From positions 3,642,501 to 3,706,500 of the forward strand of contig JABWDB010000019.1 of assembly GCA_019614645.1 (NCBI GenBank): a stretch of DNA of 64,000 nt, given 5' to 3'. This document shows, piece after piece, positions 12,851 to 25,055 of this stretch. This stretch comes from Stratiolaelaps scimitus. Lineage: Eukaryota; Arthropoda; Arachnida; Mesostigmata; Laelapidae. The position numbers and the translations under genes are program-made. How positions within the stretch are numbered: position 1 is the stretch's first letter; each line of letters opens with the position of its first letter. Below the pieces are notes generated by a model. That model saw nothing but the letters and a program-made list of their open reading frames with translations. It was not told where the DNA came from and made no database searches.

Positions 12851-13674
12851 GCTCACGCGAATGCTCCAATAGGCCACCGGGTTCCTTGCCTCTAGTTGGC
12901 TTCAAAGGCGCATCCCCCAGTTCTAGCTCAGAGATGGCCCAGAGACGGCTTATCACGAGACCCTCTCACGGCTCGTAATCTCAGCTAAAAGAAAATCACC
13001 CGAAACTTGACATGAGAGCTATATCCTGCAGTAACTAACAGACTCTTCGAGTTCATGGACTTGATACATATGCACATGGACCTCGCAGTAGTAGTACCTG
13101 CAAAGTGCTACATGGGTGTGCCACGAAAGCGGCACCGAGCACACACGCATATATATCTCGATATATCGTAGAATGGAGGAAATGATGCTACTGTGCATCA
13201 AGAGCCGTAGTGCAGTGGCAGGGAGATTCAGATCACATGTCCCGGATCCTGTCCACTTCTGAAACACCTCAGATACAATAATGATAAGATAAATCCCTTC
13301 ACTCGCAATAGAACGCTGAGTTAGTGATGGAATCAGTTAATGCGTCTATTCAACATTTGCTCGGATTACTGAATTATACGGAAGTTGTTAACACAGATAA
13401 AGGAATTGTCCGGCACAAATGCGAGTCATTCACACTTCTTAATTATGAATGCCCTAATTATATATAATAGGCTGTATATTTGATAAAAATTAAATCTTAA
13501 AATGTAATGGGTTTAAAATAATATAACCTTGTATCTCGGGGAATCGGATCCAGGTCCACCGAGTGCTATGCGGAAATTCTGATCAGTGTATACTAACAAG
13601 GAGCAATTGAAAGCTTGTCATCAAGCTCAAAACCAAGATTTATGATAAGCAGAAGGAACATAAGAAAATGTAAC

Positions 13675-13746
13675 CTCCCCGTCGGGGAATTGAACCCCGG
13701 TCTCCCGCGTGACAGGCGGGGATACTGACCACTATACTAACGAGGA
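13675..13746 (-). tRNA. tRNA-Asp (anticodon GUC)
   Basis: The 72-nt minus-strand sequence folds as a standard cloverleaf. The 7-bp acceptor stem is TCCTCGT with ACGGGGA, and the discriminator base is G. The D arm is TAGTATAGTGGTCAGTA, the anticodon loop is CTGTCAC with GUC, and the T arm is CCGGGGTTCAATTCCCCGA. Both internal promoter boxes are intact and there is no intron. It should be a functional gene read by RNA polymerase III. Confidence 0.97.
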
Positions 13747-14007
13747 CTCACGTATTGCGAGCGTGTTGATAGCGTTCTTAGCCATAACGAACAAAGTCCG
13801 CTTGTGTAATAAATGAAAACTCTTTGCAATGTCGAAGATGATCTGAGATTTAAAAGCCAACGATTATGCAGTCCAATTCGTCATATGCTATGCATTCGTT
13901 GAGGCTTAAAAATATAAGATAGTACCTTATTTTTTCATAAGAGATGGAATCCCTTTCTCAATAGCACAGTTCTAAAATGCAACAGCCAGTGCAGCAGGTG
14001 CACATCG

Positions 14008-14079
14008 GCGTCGGTGGTATAGTGGTTAGCATAGCTGCCTTCCAAGCAGTTGACCCGGGTTCGATTCCCGGCCGACGCA
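14008..14079 (+). tRNA. tRNA-Gly (anticodon UCC)
   Basis: The 72-nt sequence has a perfect acceptor stem (GCGTCGG with CCGACGC, then A). The D arm is GGTATAGTGGTTAGCATA, the anticodon loop is CTTCCAA with UCC, and the T arm is CCCGGGTTCGATTCCCGG. It lies about 260 bp from the tRNA-Asp gene on the opposite strand, tail toward tail. It should be functional. Confidence 0.97.
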
Positions 14080-14166
14080 ACTTGTTTTGATTTGCACAAT
14101 GAATAAATATCTGGTGAATTTTTTTCACAAGTAAGTGGACAGGGTGTCAGGCCGAGGCCGTCACGG

Positions 14167-14313
14167 TCACTCGCGAGAGAGGTGAGCCTTGTCAGCGACT
14201 TGCGGCTCTGAGGCCAGGAGAAGGTCTCGCAGCTCCTCGTGTAGGAGCTGGCGATCAGGCCCATCCGGGGCCAGCCTGTCGATCAAAAGCACCTTCATGA
14301 GACGCGGAAATTC
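14167..14313 (-). CDS. Possible terminal coding exon of an unassigned gene
   Basis: On the minus strand an acceptor with a good pyrimidine tract (ACTCCTTCTCCTAG) ends at 14314. It is followed by an open frame that runs through an internal ATG (14298) to a stop at 14167-14169. The peptide KVLLIDRLAPDGPDRQLLH continues as a charged helix-like stretch (EELRDLLLASEPQVADKAH). Composition looks coding, but no upstream exon can be joined in phase with certainty, and I do not recognise the family. It could also be a small independent open frame of 43 codons. Confidence 0.3.
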   Translation of the reverse strand, partial: EFPRLMKVLLIDRLAPDGPDRQLLHEELRDLLLASEPQVADKAHLSRE

Positions 14314-16844
14314 TAGGAGAAGGAGTCACCGTAACCATGTCGGCGACGGACGTCAGCGTAGCAAACGTCACCGAGGGTAGACGTGGTAGTCAGGCGACGA
14401 CGCTGCCAGCGTCGTTGCATTATGTTTTTGAAATTGTTTGTCCTCCTATAAGTGCAATGCAATCCAAATTTTTCTTGGTTTATTAATGGGTCTGCAGTAA
14501 CGCTTGATAATGACTAAGTTCACATAATATAATATAAAAAACAAGCACTACGCCTGCGCCATCGCACGGTGTTTCCTAACCCTTCGCCCACTTTACCGAC
14601 TGCAAGCGACCACCGCGGCTTACCCAGGTAGCACCTTAGCTGTGCTAAACACCTTCGTCAGCAATTCAGGTCAACTCCGTTCGACGTTGGCCTATTGGAG
14701 CGTACAGCACAATTGTCGAACGAACAGAAAACTAGCAGCGAACCCATGCTCGCGTGGGGCCCGCCGTCATCGAGGAGCAGCCGACGACAACATGAACCAC
14801 AACCGACTGAGTTGGGTTGGGTGCGAACCGGGTAGTAACGGTCGCCGGTGACGCCACAGTTGAACAGCTCGTTTAGACTGCACTCCGCCCCTATCGATCG
14901 GTTGGCGTGGCGAATCGCAGTCACAGAAGTCGTCCCGTCCAAAGCAAGAGCGACACCGCGTTCCAAGACGCAAGCGATTGCGGGGCCCACGATGTTTGTT
15001 TGTTTTCGATCGTTCGCGGGCAGCGCTCCTACGAGCAGACTACAAAACTGTCAGCGACGAGAGGATCTCACCCGGGATCCTTGGACATGTGCGTTTCGCA
15101 GCAGACATCTCATCTCTATCCATCCGCCGTCGTAACCGAGCGCTATATGTTTAAAAATCAATACATTCTAGCCCGCCCCGGCTGTTCACGAACGATATCA
15201 GCTGTCGTGAATCTGGGCCCGCGCCCCGAGACCCCGTGTGGATTCAGGAACGGGCAAAACTTGCTCAAGAGCAAACTTGCAAGGGACATTTATTGCACGA
15301 AGCAAATTTCGAGCCAAGCCGCGCCAGGTTCAAACGGCCTGCGCCGGTCGTCTGAGGAGAGGGATCACACGCACACACGTCCGCACCGAGGTGTCTGCCA
15401 CCGGCTCCACTACACCTCGGCAAGTGGCTGGCGCAGTTCATTTCGCCGCTGGTACGTGACAACGGGGTATACCCGCCCCCCGCCCCGTCCCCGCAACGCG
15501 CTCCGTTCTGCTATCGTCACTACAGCTACTCCCGCTGATGTGACTGCTAGCGCAGGTGAGTTGTCGCCCTTGTTGTCATCGCGCTGCTGTATCGCGCGAT
15601 TCTCTCGAGACCGGCGGCTGGCGATTCGGGAGATCCACCGGCCGTGTTAAGCGGTCATCTCGTCGGTGGTGCTTTTCGCTGTGGGAACCGTTCGTTGCTT
15701 CACGCGATTGTTGTGCTATAGGTATTATAATAGCTGGTTCCAAAAACGTGAGTGACGGAGCCGACGAACGAACGATTGCTCTGGGAAGAAGAAGAAGCAG
15801 GATCTCGCGAGGTCAGACGAGAAAATCGGATTATGTAACGCGCAACCGTCATATCACCGTCGGGCACAGGTTAGCTACGGGCCTGTCAGCGTTTTCGTTA
15901 CATTTGCTTTGGACGAGAGCACAGAGTGCGCCTAAAACAAGTTTGTCGGTCGTTTGCGCTCAGTGGTTGTCTGGATGCACTGACAGCGTCCAACAGCTCT
16001 GCGCACGAGTGAGTGCTTACGTGAGTTCGTAAGGCTGACTGCCTGTTCGCCACTTGCGCATGTGTGCTTGATAGAATGCTAGATGGTAGAGAAGTCGACT
16101 GATAAGGAGACGAGCGTGGAGATAGCTTTCAAAGTAGATCGACCACGTTGTCGGGATTACGCGACGGAGACCGGACGTAATACCATTAGTCTGCTCGCAG
16201 GACGGTAGATTGTGTGTTTCTCCTCAAGACGACCATTTCAACAACAAAAAATTGCAGTTTCTCTAAATTCATCATCGACATAAGTGAACCCAACGAGCCG
16301 AGTTTGTTTGAAAAACAAAATCAATCATAGTGCATAGACCTCTACCTATAATACTATTATAGAAATAGGCTGTAGGGCTCCGCCGCAAAATCCGTTTCTA
16401 CGATTAATAAGCTGCAAGATATTTCACATCCTTCCATTTGTGACTGGTCAGGCCAACATATTATGCTAATTGTGAAACTGAGTTGTGCGTTCACTGGTGG
16501 AAGTCGTCAGTGCAGATGCTGATCGCGGTGTCCGCTGCTGTGAGCTCGTTGCTGTACGAAAAACTTTCCTGTTTCCTTATCTGATCTGCTCGCCGACGGT
16601 GCCGAAACTCTGCTTAATCTTCTCGAAAAGCACATCTTGGAACGAGCAGATTCTATAATATTTTGAAGTGCCGTACCACACATTGCTTTCATATAACAAT
16701 CGTCCTTCTCAGTGAGGTTTCCTCTCAACGACGATTACGTTTGTGTTTGTCGCTTGGCTTTCAGTTACAGAAGAGCTTCCGAAGACGGCGAAGAGGTAGG
16801 GTCTTGAGTATTCGTGGATCAGCGGAACAACAGACGAAGCCAAT
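14314..16844. promoter_or_regulatory. GC- and CpG-rich region, probable promoter/5'UTR zone
   Basis: Between about 14.55 and 16.25 kb CpG dinucleotides and GC content rise clearly above the surrounding AT-rich sequence. The long open frame at 14907-15650 is best explained by lack of AT-rich stops and not by coding, since it has no recognisable motif. Strong donor-like sites (for example GTGAGT near 16020-16030) suggest a noncoding first exon for the plus-strand cytochrome b561 gene that starts at 16845. A minus-strand gene ending at 14167 could also start here. This is inference from composition only. Confidence 0.4.
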
Positions 16845-19113
16845 ATGTCCGTGGCCTCTTCGTTGGCGCTTGGATTTACGGGCTTTTTGATTTACAATGC
16901 GGAACCAGGCTCATGTAAGATATTCGAGATTTATCAAGCTGCAGTATTTTGTAGTATATTGACACACCGGGACCTCCGACAATGATTACTAGCGATCTTT
17001 TAAAATGATGTTTTCCGTTAAAAAAAAACCGTAGGCATGTGATTCCGTGCGCATCATCACCACGATCTATTTCCGAAAAATGAATGCTTATTATAACATC
17101 GTGTGTTTACGTGTGAATCTGAAATCGTACACAATCTTACCGCAGCGTGCATATTGTTTGTCGTTCTCGTATTTTATTCATGTATTTCAGCATTCTTCTC
17201 GTATCATCCCGTCCTCATGACTGTGGCCGTAAGTATTTCATGCAGACCCAATTCATATGTCCAATTAGAATATAATGACAACAATGATCATAGTTACGGA
17301 TTGATTCGCTCGTATTCAACTCGGACAATTCAGTATGAGCGAATGTCTTGTAGACGATTCATTGCCAGCTACCCGAAACACGGCTGCAACTGCTTTCTGG
17401 TATACAGCCCAGATAACAGGTCACTGTGATGCATGATTCGTTGCATTGTATATTAACTGAAAACTAGTCAAACCCAAGCAATTCCTTGATGTATCCTTCG
17501 GCAGGTAGTACAATTTTGTGGTTGTCCATAAGACTGAACTCGAGCGTGTCGCATCGAGCATCATTAGGGAGTGACTCTTCGTTTTCGTTAAGATGACTAA
17601 TTATTATATAAAATTTATCTAACATATATCTGATATCTGTAGGCCGGAACGTGTGATGCATTCCAATGATCAGAAACTGACGACAGTATGTATTTTTAGT
17701 GCGAAGATTTGCCGTCGAATCTAACCCGGAAACACAATTTCCATTTTGGGCACGCTTAGGAACTGTGTAGGAAGTGGGGCCCACTTGTTCTAGCGATCTA
17801 GTCTATTAGTGATATATAGAAGAGGCTGTTCTTAGGTGTATTTCACGTTCAGAGGGTCATCCAATTGTCGTCCACTTTGATAAGTAAATAAGTGTCAATC
17901 CGTTTTTATATAAGCAAATAAAATAAATCACAACATACTGTACGACAATACAACAATAACAAACGATGCATAGTTAGGCATTCTAGTTTATCACTATATA
18001 GTATAACGTCGTTGTTAAACGCACGCTCGCTATGACAGTCCCGTGCTCTACAGATAACGGCTAGCACAACAAGAACTGGCTGAACTGTAGGGCGCCCTTC
18101 ATTCATTTCACAATTGGCAACATCGACAGAGACAATTCGGTACAATCTCGATGTGCGATACTCACTTACAGCGTGCCTAACGGTGATTTGTGATTTTTGA
18201 TTTATGCAGTATAGCCTGCTGATCTTTGAAGCAGCGCAGATATTCAACAAATCCAACCCCCTCCGAGCCTGGCTCCCTGTTCGAGCTATTACCTTCCATT
18301 GGGTGCTGGCGGTAAGTAGCAACAATTGAACATTGCACTCGAAGAATCAGTATCAATAATAACGAGTGATAATACAAAAATATATATGTTTGCACTAAGA
18401 ATATTGTAGCGTTCAGAGGAACTCCTCGCATAAATCGCATTTAATAATCATTAGTCTAGAATTTGTCATTGTATACACGTTTTACCGATTCAGTGATTCC
18501 ATGCCGAATCGTATCTGCCAGTTGTTGAGTGAAATCACCGAGACAAAACAAAATCGAAATATTACAAAGATCAGAGCTGAGCGCCTATTGCGTGTGGTAT
18601 TATGGAAAATCCTTACATGAAGAGTTGCTTGCGCTGATTTCAAATGAGCTACCTGCAACGCTTCCATGCTTACCTTTGTACGTTTTGCAGACGATGGCGT
18701 TGGCATGCATCTCTGGTGGGATGTTTATCGTATACGAGCACAAGGAGTCGCTTGGCAAGGAGCACTTCACATCGTTACACTCCAAGTTTGGCCTGGTCGC
18801 CAATTCCGGCCTGCTGTGCGTGGCACTCGGCGGAGTATTAACGATGTACCGGAAGAACCTTGGCCTTCCCGCCATTGTCAAACAAGGCCACATGATCGCT
18901 GGCGTTGTGATCTACATAGCAGCTGTCGGAGCCCTCCTTACTGGCCTTTCGTCGAACTGGTTCAGTAATGTTATTATGCAATCGGCCCCAAGCTATTGGA
19001 GAGTCATTTACATTCTGCCGATTCTCTCCGGCTTCGTCATCGCGATGCAGGTGACACGGAAGTTTATTGCGAAGCCAGAAAAGAACGGCCGCGACAAGAA
19101 AAGCCGCGACTAG
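16845..19113 (+). CDS. CYB561D2: Cytochrome b561 domain-containing protein 2-like transmembrane ferric reductase
   Basis: Four coding exons join in phase: 16845-16914, 17191-17228, 18210-18311 and 18691-19113, all with GT-AG introns. They give 210 residues. Members of the cytochrome b561 family move electrons across membranes from ascorbate and can reduce ferric iron. The D2 subgroup is small with six membrane helices. The order of motifs fits D2: LALGFTGFLIYNAEPGSSFF, SYHPVLM, FHWVL, SLHSKFGLV and KQGHMIAGV. The four haem-ligand histidines are present at about residues 29, 66, 100 and 137. The C-terminus is basic (KNGRDKKSRD). The start codon is the first ATG after an in-frame stop and gives an N-terminus of the expected short length. 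It is convergent with the zinc-finger gene downstream. The protein appears intact. Confidence 0.93.
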
Positions 19114-21471
19114 GAGTCCCGTTATATGTATAAGGCCTAGTGTCAGCTGGGTGGCGAATCAGTCAGGCGTAGCTAATCGAGTTGACGAATTCGTTGATTG
19201 ATAATATAGCCAAGTGAACCTTTTACCGAAGTGCTAGCTTACAACGGCCATTGCGCTCGACGACCTGCGTCAGCATTGACGACCATGCTGCGGTGAAGGT
19301 CATTCATGAATAGGTATCGTTATTTGATTTACAAATGAAAATCACAATGGGCGAATGTTGTATACGACTTTATAGAGCCAGTGTCTGAAAGGGAACACTT
19401 GAAATGGAACACAATGTGTGAGTACGCGTGTTGAATATATATATAGAACGAGTCAGTCAAGCTGTCCTGTCAAAGTGAACCTGTAAACAAGTCTTAGAAA
19501 TGGAACAGCATTTTTACCGCAATATGTATAATTCGATGTTGGTATACAAGTACAGGGTGTGTGTCAGAATTGCGATAACAGAGCCCCGGTTCCTCTAATT
19601 TTCTGCAATGGTATCAAATAAAAGTTTGAAATTTCCTCAAAGTGTCCACCTGTCATGGTCATGTTATATAACTGCCCGTGATTGGTGTCGTTTTATTGTG
19701 CGACAAATTCTGAGCGCGGTTTCTATATGATATTGCCCACGTCTAGCTAAGGTCTCGCAGGGAAGTTCCGAATCGTGAGCCCAACTTAAAGTTCTATCTA
19801 TCTGAACGACTTGCAATCAAAGAGAGATCGATCGCCTTGTTCTACTTGGACGTAGCTGATGCAACGACAGTATTTCAACCTAAGGTCTTACATCCTATTG
19901 CTATTTGCTCGAAATTACGTTGTAGATGGAACCTCGTGAATATTTGTGATGTTAACGTGGACTAGGACCTTAGGTTGGGCATTTAAACTAGCATTATACT
20001 GGTCTGGATACAAAGCTGAAACCTCCCTGATGCCCCGACTCATTCTTAATCCCCAGCAGTTTCAGTCGGGACCTTCTACTACTGAAATGCCCTAAAAATG
20101 TAGAATATATACACAATGCGGAATGACAATTTCACAAGAACACGCCAGCATAATTCTAGCCAGCAAGTGACCAGACACAAATACGCTGATAACAGCATTC
20201 GAGAGTATCATGCGATCGTGACCTAGTGCACGGGCGAAGGGAATAGGGACACAAACGCCGTCAGCCCGGCCCAGCGAAAACGTGAAAAACTGCTATCTAG
20301 GTTTTTGAGGGATTCGTTGTTAATCATTCACGAAATCGTTCTCATTTGATGCGATCTCAATCATTCGAGCAATTCGTTTACGACAAAATAAATATCGACA
20401 ATTATTCGTCCTAAGTGCCTTTTGTTCTATCGAGTAGACACTCTCCATATTACCGATATATGTCAAGCTCATTCGTTATTTTGTTAATTTATTCGCCCTT
20501 AATAAATTCTCACTGTTGTCAGGACACTTCATGGGGGGCAGCAAGCGACACTGCAGCGATGCTCTACCCGTTATGATGAGTACAAAAACAAACAAACATC
20601 AATGAAGAACCATTGTACGTATACAACACATCATATTGCTCATTTATTTGTGACTAATATTTACAATAAAAAGAAGAAAAAAAAACAATTTGTGGATGAG
20701 AACGAGCATACAACCTTGCTCTATATTCTCTCCCCTTATTCATACTGTAGGACATGTGAATAGGACATAGAATTATGTCAGCCATTTCAATGTCCACTTT
20801 GATCTAGAACTCGGGATCACGCTTAATTATTATTTCTACTCGAAAAGTATACGGAAACACTAGAGGTTGCTCAACCTCGGGTGCTGTCTGATTATATTAA
20901 GGAGTTTTAGCTTATAATTAAGCACGTCCAGAGTAGCGTCTGAACTCCAGCTTAAGCGAAAGGATAGATCCAATAAAGAGACGTAATCCGCCCACTGAGA
21001 AGCGTTTAGATGGTTTAGTCTTTGACGCCATGTTTCGCGTGTTCACCGGTGTGTGTGTATCGATGCTCGGAGTGTGTTGGTTATACCACTCACCACCAAC
21101 AATGTCAGTGCAGGATTCTGCATTGAAGAACATCGACCAGCTTGTTATTGCTATTATTTGTGAGAAGTGCGAGCGAGATCGGCGAGATAGTCATGCGTAC
21201 AGCGAGGACCCATTTTTTTAGCCTGGGTAGTGTTATCTCTGACGCTGTACACGTCTCTCTATGGTGGTAATGTTCGCACTTTGACTATCATCATTATCGA
21301 GCGGTTACGATCTGCCAGTCTGCGACCCTTTCGTGGAAAAGGATTGATTCGAACGTTCCCTTTCAACACAAACTCGACAGTGGCTGCTACGTAGGCTTGA
21401 GTGACGGTAAAATATAACAGCTCTGTAGAACTTAACGAAGTTATAGATTAAGTTATAGGTGAATGTGCGGA
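19114..21471. other. 3' flank and intergenic sequence between convergent genes
   Basis: This holds the probable 3'UTR of the cytochrome b561 gene. An AATAAA lies near 19616 and another near 20664. A small plus-strand open frame at 21030 is listed separately. No other feature is supported. Confidence 0.5.
21030..21221 (+). CDS. Small open frame, possible single-span membrane microprotein
   Basis: The frame starts at an ATG (context GACGCCATG) and encodes 63 residues. A hydrophobic N-terminal segment (VFTGVCVSMLGVCWLYHS) could be a signal anchor, and the tail is charged (CEKCERDRRD). Nothing identifies the family. It might be a first exon of a longer gene or a chance frame. It sits in the 3' flank of two convergent genes, which weakens the case. 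Confidence 0.2.
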   Translation: MFRVFTGVCVSMLGVCWLYHSPPTMSVQDSALKNIDQLVIAIICEKCERDRRDSHAYSEDPFF

Positions 21472-24400
21472 CTAGCTGGCGCTGTCTGCGGGCTCGGTTT
21501 TTACCATAATCTTGCGGGCGGTGGAAGGACCCTCCTGCTTAACGTCGTTGCTTCGAAAGCTAAGCCCACGGCAAAGCCAATCGAGAATTGGCATCCTCAC
21601 TGTGGCGGGTCCTCGTTCATCGTCGGGGCAAGCCTCGGACTTGATAGGCGAAGTCGAAATTTTCACTGGAGACCTGAAATAGTTATCTAATGTGGTTTGG
21701 CCTTTCTGAAGCTTGCGTCGACGAATCCGTTTCTTTGGTGGCGAAGCTCCGTAGCTGGGATAGGTAAGGGCGAGTAGCCGGCCGCTAGTCCTAAAGGGAC
21801 TCCCGAGTGTCGAGGACGCTAGTAAATGACCGCTGTTATTGCTGTTCGTGTCGACCTTTCGTCGATCTGTGGCGGCGACCAATGCGGTTGAAGGTTTGGT
21901 GGGACTCGCAAACCTCTCAAGCGTAAGCTGGCGAAGAGCCCGGGATGGACTTTTCGGTGGGGTGGCCGGTTCGAAGACACTGCAAATATATTGTAGCAAA
22001 ATAATAAGATTCGTTATATATTATACTAGTAGCAAGGTAACCGACACAGCCAAAAACGATCTTTATTTTATCGTTCATTCTGAGTAGGTAGGTGCCATTC
22101 TATGAGCCAGCGGTCTCCGGCTTTTACCACCAAAGACTTAGCCGCTCAAAGGAGCGTATCGTCTTTGGAGAAGCAGCGTTTAACTTAGCCCACTGCCCAT
22201 TATAATTATTAAACAATAATTATAATAATAATAATTGGAAGTTACAAATATGTAGCATTTTCTGGACATATTAGTCACTGGCCCACTTTGAAGACAATCC
22301 ATCGGCAATCAATGGCAAAAATCTACCGGGTCACAGGCAATTAACCTTTATCTTGAGGAATTGATGGAGATGATGAAAAGATTTCGGTCCTCTCAAAAAA
22401 AAACATATATATATATATATATATATATAAAATACATTGCCTTATCGTATCTTACGACTATAAGGATATGTATCATTCGACAAGCACCTATACGCCGTAA
22501 CATTAACGAAGCCTGGCTGACTGGTATCGCACTGTGGTAAGCAATGCTGACCATGGCTCCTTAGCACGATACACAGTATCAGGTTTGTGGAAGCTCTCGT
22601 ATGGTTCGCACCTATATGGTTCCGTTGGATTTTCTCGGGGTGGCGTTTCGATGGATCTGGCAGAGATGTCCATATCCAGCAGATCCCGATCACCGTCATT
22701 TTCGCTCCCGTGATCGCCACGCGTCGCCGAGAAGATAACTAAACTTTTCTCCTCAGCCCGCTGGCTCTCCTTATCATTTCCGTTAACAGCGACGTTCATG
22801 ATGCAGGAATCATCCACATCAACGATTTCATCGACACTCTCCTTCTGTAACGCTATGATTGCCTCGTTGGCGAATGCCTTGTGAAGCCTAGATTTCTGAT
22901 ACCATCTGATGTTCGAAGTGTCACGAGTCGACGAAGCAATCGATGAATGGGGTACAACGCCGTCACCTTCTGAAATGTCGTCGAAACATCGTGTTGCAAG
23001 TCGTATTGGATTTGCTGACGATTTCTATCGATTTGTGAGCGGGCCTCGAGTCGCGAAGTCAAATCATATCGTGATATTCAAGTCAAGCGTGCAGCAAGTA
23101 GTTTAGCATCGTGAAAAAAAAACATTTCATAGGAGCAATGTATAGTGCGGTTTACGAGCAAAGATCGCCCTATGAGGAAGACATACTGGATTGTATATTT
23201 GTATGATTATACCGATTTCAAATACACCTACACGTATTTGCTGCCTAGCTGTTCGAATTACTGTGCACAATGAATATGAGCAGGCGCTTCGAAAGTTGAT
23301 TTGGTATAATCTGCTCAATCATGATACTATCGTTGCCTGATTACAACTGCTTCGGGAAAAATCCAATTTTGAAAAGGATGCATTTTCAACTCGCTCAAGT
23401 TACCTTCCTGGGCATAAGCGCGCGTAGCGGGGACAGCATCAGCGGGCTCAGGCGGAGGTGCTATCAACTCGCAATCGTTACACTTGTACGGTGACATCGG
23501 TCCCTCTGTGAGATTGCTACACCTAATATGTGTGCCGCTTTTTCCGCAGTCATCGCACCTAAACGACGAAAGAACATCATCGTCAAATAAATGATATGTG
23601 AAAGAAGTCTTGTACCTGAGCAAAATTGCATTAACCGTAACGACCCTGTATACTGTCAACTTCCCACCGAGAGAGGTCGCTGAAATGATAGAGGCGAACA
23701 TCGCTGAGAGGAACGAGCGTCTCTTAGTGCCATCTCGGCGATAACTGTGTTTGCATAGCAAGAATCACTAATAGCTACGAGTTGTCCGCTGGGAAATCTT
23801 ACAAATAATACACCCAGACAGTTCTTATAGGGCAACATCGACACGTGGTCATCTATACTATGGAGCTGAAGCTAGAGGGCTTCTCACCTCACAACTTCCC
23901 AATCGTCATGGTCCTCGACGCTGGCGCGACCCGCCGGGCAAAGACATGCCGGTACGTCGCAGGTGTTATGCGGCACATAATGGTCCGCAAACTCGTCATT
24001 GCGTTCCCACTCGGCGTCCTGATCAGGTACGAAGATGCCATTTTGCCGGCACGCGTAAAGGAAGTCCCCCTCATTGCGGCACTGACTGCACTTGAAGTGG
24101 TGCATGCCTGCGACTTTCGCGTAGCCACGTAAGCAGCCCTTTTCGTAGAGCTGCCGACAGCAGGGGCTAACGAGGAGGTCAGCCGGCAGCGGCCGGCCAA
24201 GGTCTATTCGGATGGATTCGAGACATACGAGACACTCAGCAGTGCCGTCATCTTTTAGGAGAGGCGCAATCTTCTGCCGTCGGACGTGATCAGCGCAGAA
24301 CACGTTGAACGACTCTGAGCTAAAATCGGGAACCGCTCCTGCATCGAAACCGCACGGAAAGTGAAATATGCGCCTACACGAGGATTTTGCACATGTCACG

Positions 24401-25055
24401 GTGGCACCCTTCACGGAACAGTAGCAGCATTTGTACTTTCGTGCGCGACGCAATTCTTTATAAATATCAACCTCTAGAAAACCTTTAATTCCCTCTTCGT
24501 CGTCGCCTTGCTGGAGCAAACGGGTTGACAAGAGCTAAAACAGAGAAAGACAAAAAACAGTCACTCACTGTGTGTGTGTTATCCCTATGCAAGATATACA
24601 ACCGATCTATTGCCGACGGCGCGGTCTGACAATCTCAAGGTTCTGCATTGTATCTCCTCCACTCGAAGGGGTACTTCAGCAACAGGTTGCAGGAGTCAAG
24701 TTCTTAACATATGTAATACTATGAACAGGTCTGGTTTCTTCGAGATCTGCATTTTCGTGATCGCTCATTGAAGCGATCTGTTTATCGCGCGGCTACATAG
24801 GCCCTATTGAATCTAGAGATTCATTTCGAACGCTTAATTTACGTTTAAGAAAGTTGCTCGCTAATCGTTAGAGTGACATAGAGTTTCGTCTCATTCTGTT
24901 TTCACAGTTGGCACAAAGCCCCTGCCAGACTGTTCACCGACTTACCATACAGAAATAGTGCACAGTGAATTTTCCACTTGATTCACGCGGGCCGAACTTC
25001 AAATCATCCCTATCTTTGATCGGACGCTTGCAAAAGGCGCAATTACCATTCAATC
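21472..25055 (-). CDS. PHF7/G2E3: PHF7/G2E3-type extended PHD finger protein with C-terminal PIP box (5' end missing)
   Basis: Five minus-strand exons join in phase: 25055-24946, 24534-23888, 23558-23404, 22969-22552 and 21979-21472, giving about 611 residues. One or more 5' exons are not located. The N-terminal part is an extended PHD unit: CAFCKRPIKDRDDLKFG, TVHYFCM, then KCCYCSVKGATVTCA and FHFPCGF, closing with FCADH. A RING-like PHD follows (CLVCLESI, CCRQLYEKGCLRGYA, FKCSQCRN), then a third finger (CDDCGKSGTHIRCSNL, YKCNDCEL). That order is typical of PHF7 and G2E3, which are chromatin-binding ubiquitin ligases. No HECT domain is seen, so it is closer to PHF7. The last two exons are acidic then basic and disordered, and end with KKRIRRRKLQKGQTTLDNYF, an NLS-like stretch followed by a PIP box. 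Function in PCNA-linked chromatin is inference. Confidence 0.85.

Larger units (their letters stand above)
7618..13674. other. Mostly noncoding; a few weak candidate exons
   Basis: No gene can be assembled here. A plus-strand open frame at 8014-8571 starts with a plausible exon (GTANVDDEADDLPQHVAKVK) that follows an AG and reaches a GTATGT-like donor near 8143, but I find no partner exon. A minus-strand ATG at 10907 opens MADSGPPAKPDVNSIRHG (about 51 codons, to 10752) in a GC-rich patch at 10.64-11.12 kb and could be a first exon. (TA)n tracts lie at about 10131-10160 and 11209-11275, and an ATT/ATA-rich tract at about 11810-11850. Two SINE-like fragments are listed separately. Confidence 0.4.

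Noticed and set aside
14907..15650. A 247-codon plus-strand open frame
   Set aside because: It lies in the GC- and CpG-rich block where stop codons are rare. The product has no motif, odd composition and no splice support, so it is probably chance.
22508..22551. Continuation of the fourth PHF7/G2E3-like exon to its stop codon
   Set aside because: A donor at 22551/22550 joins the 21979 exon exactly in phase and adds a long, well-composed C-terminus. Read-through would end the protein without that tail.
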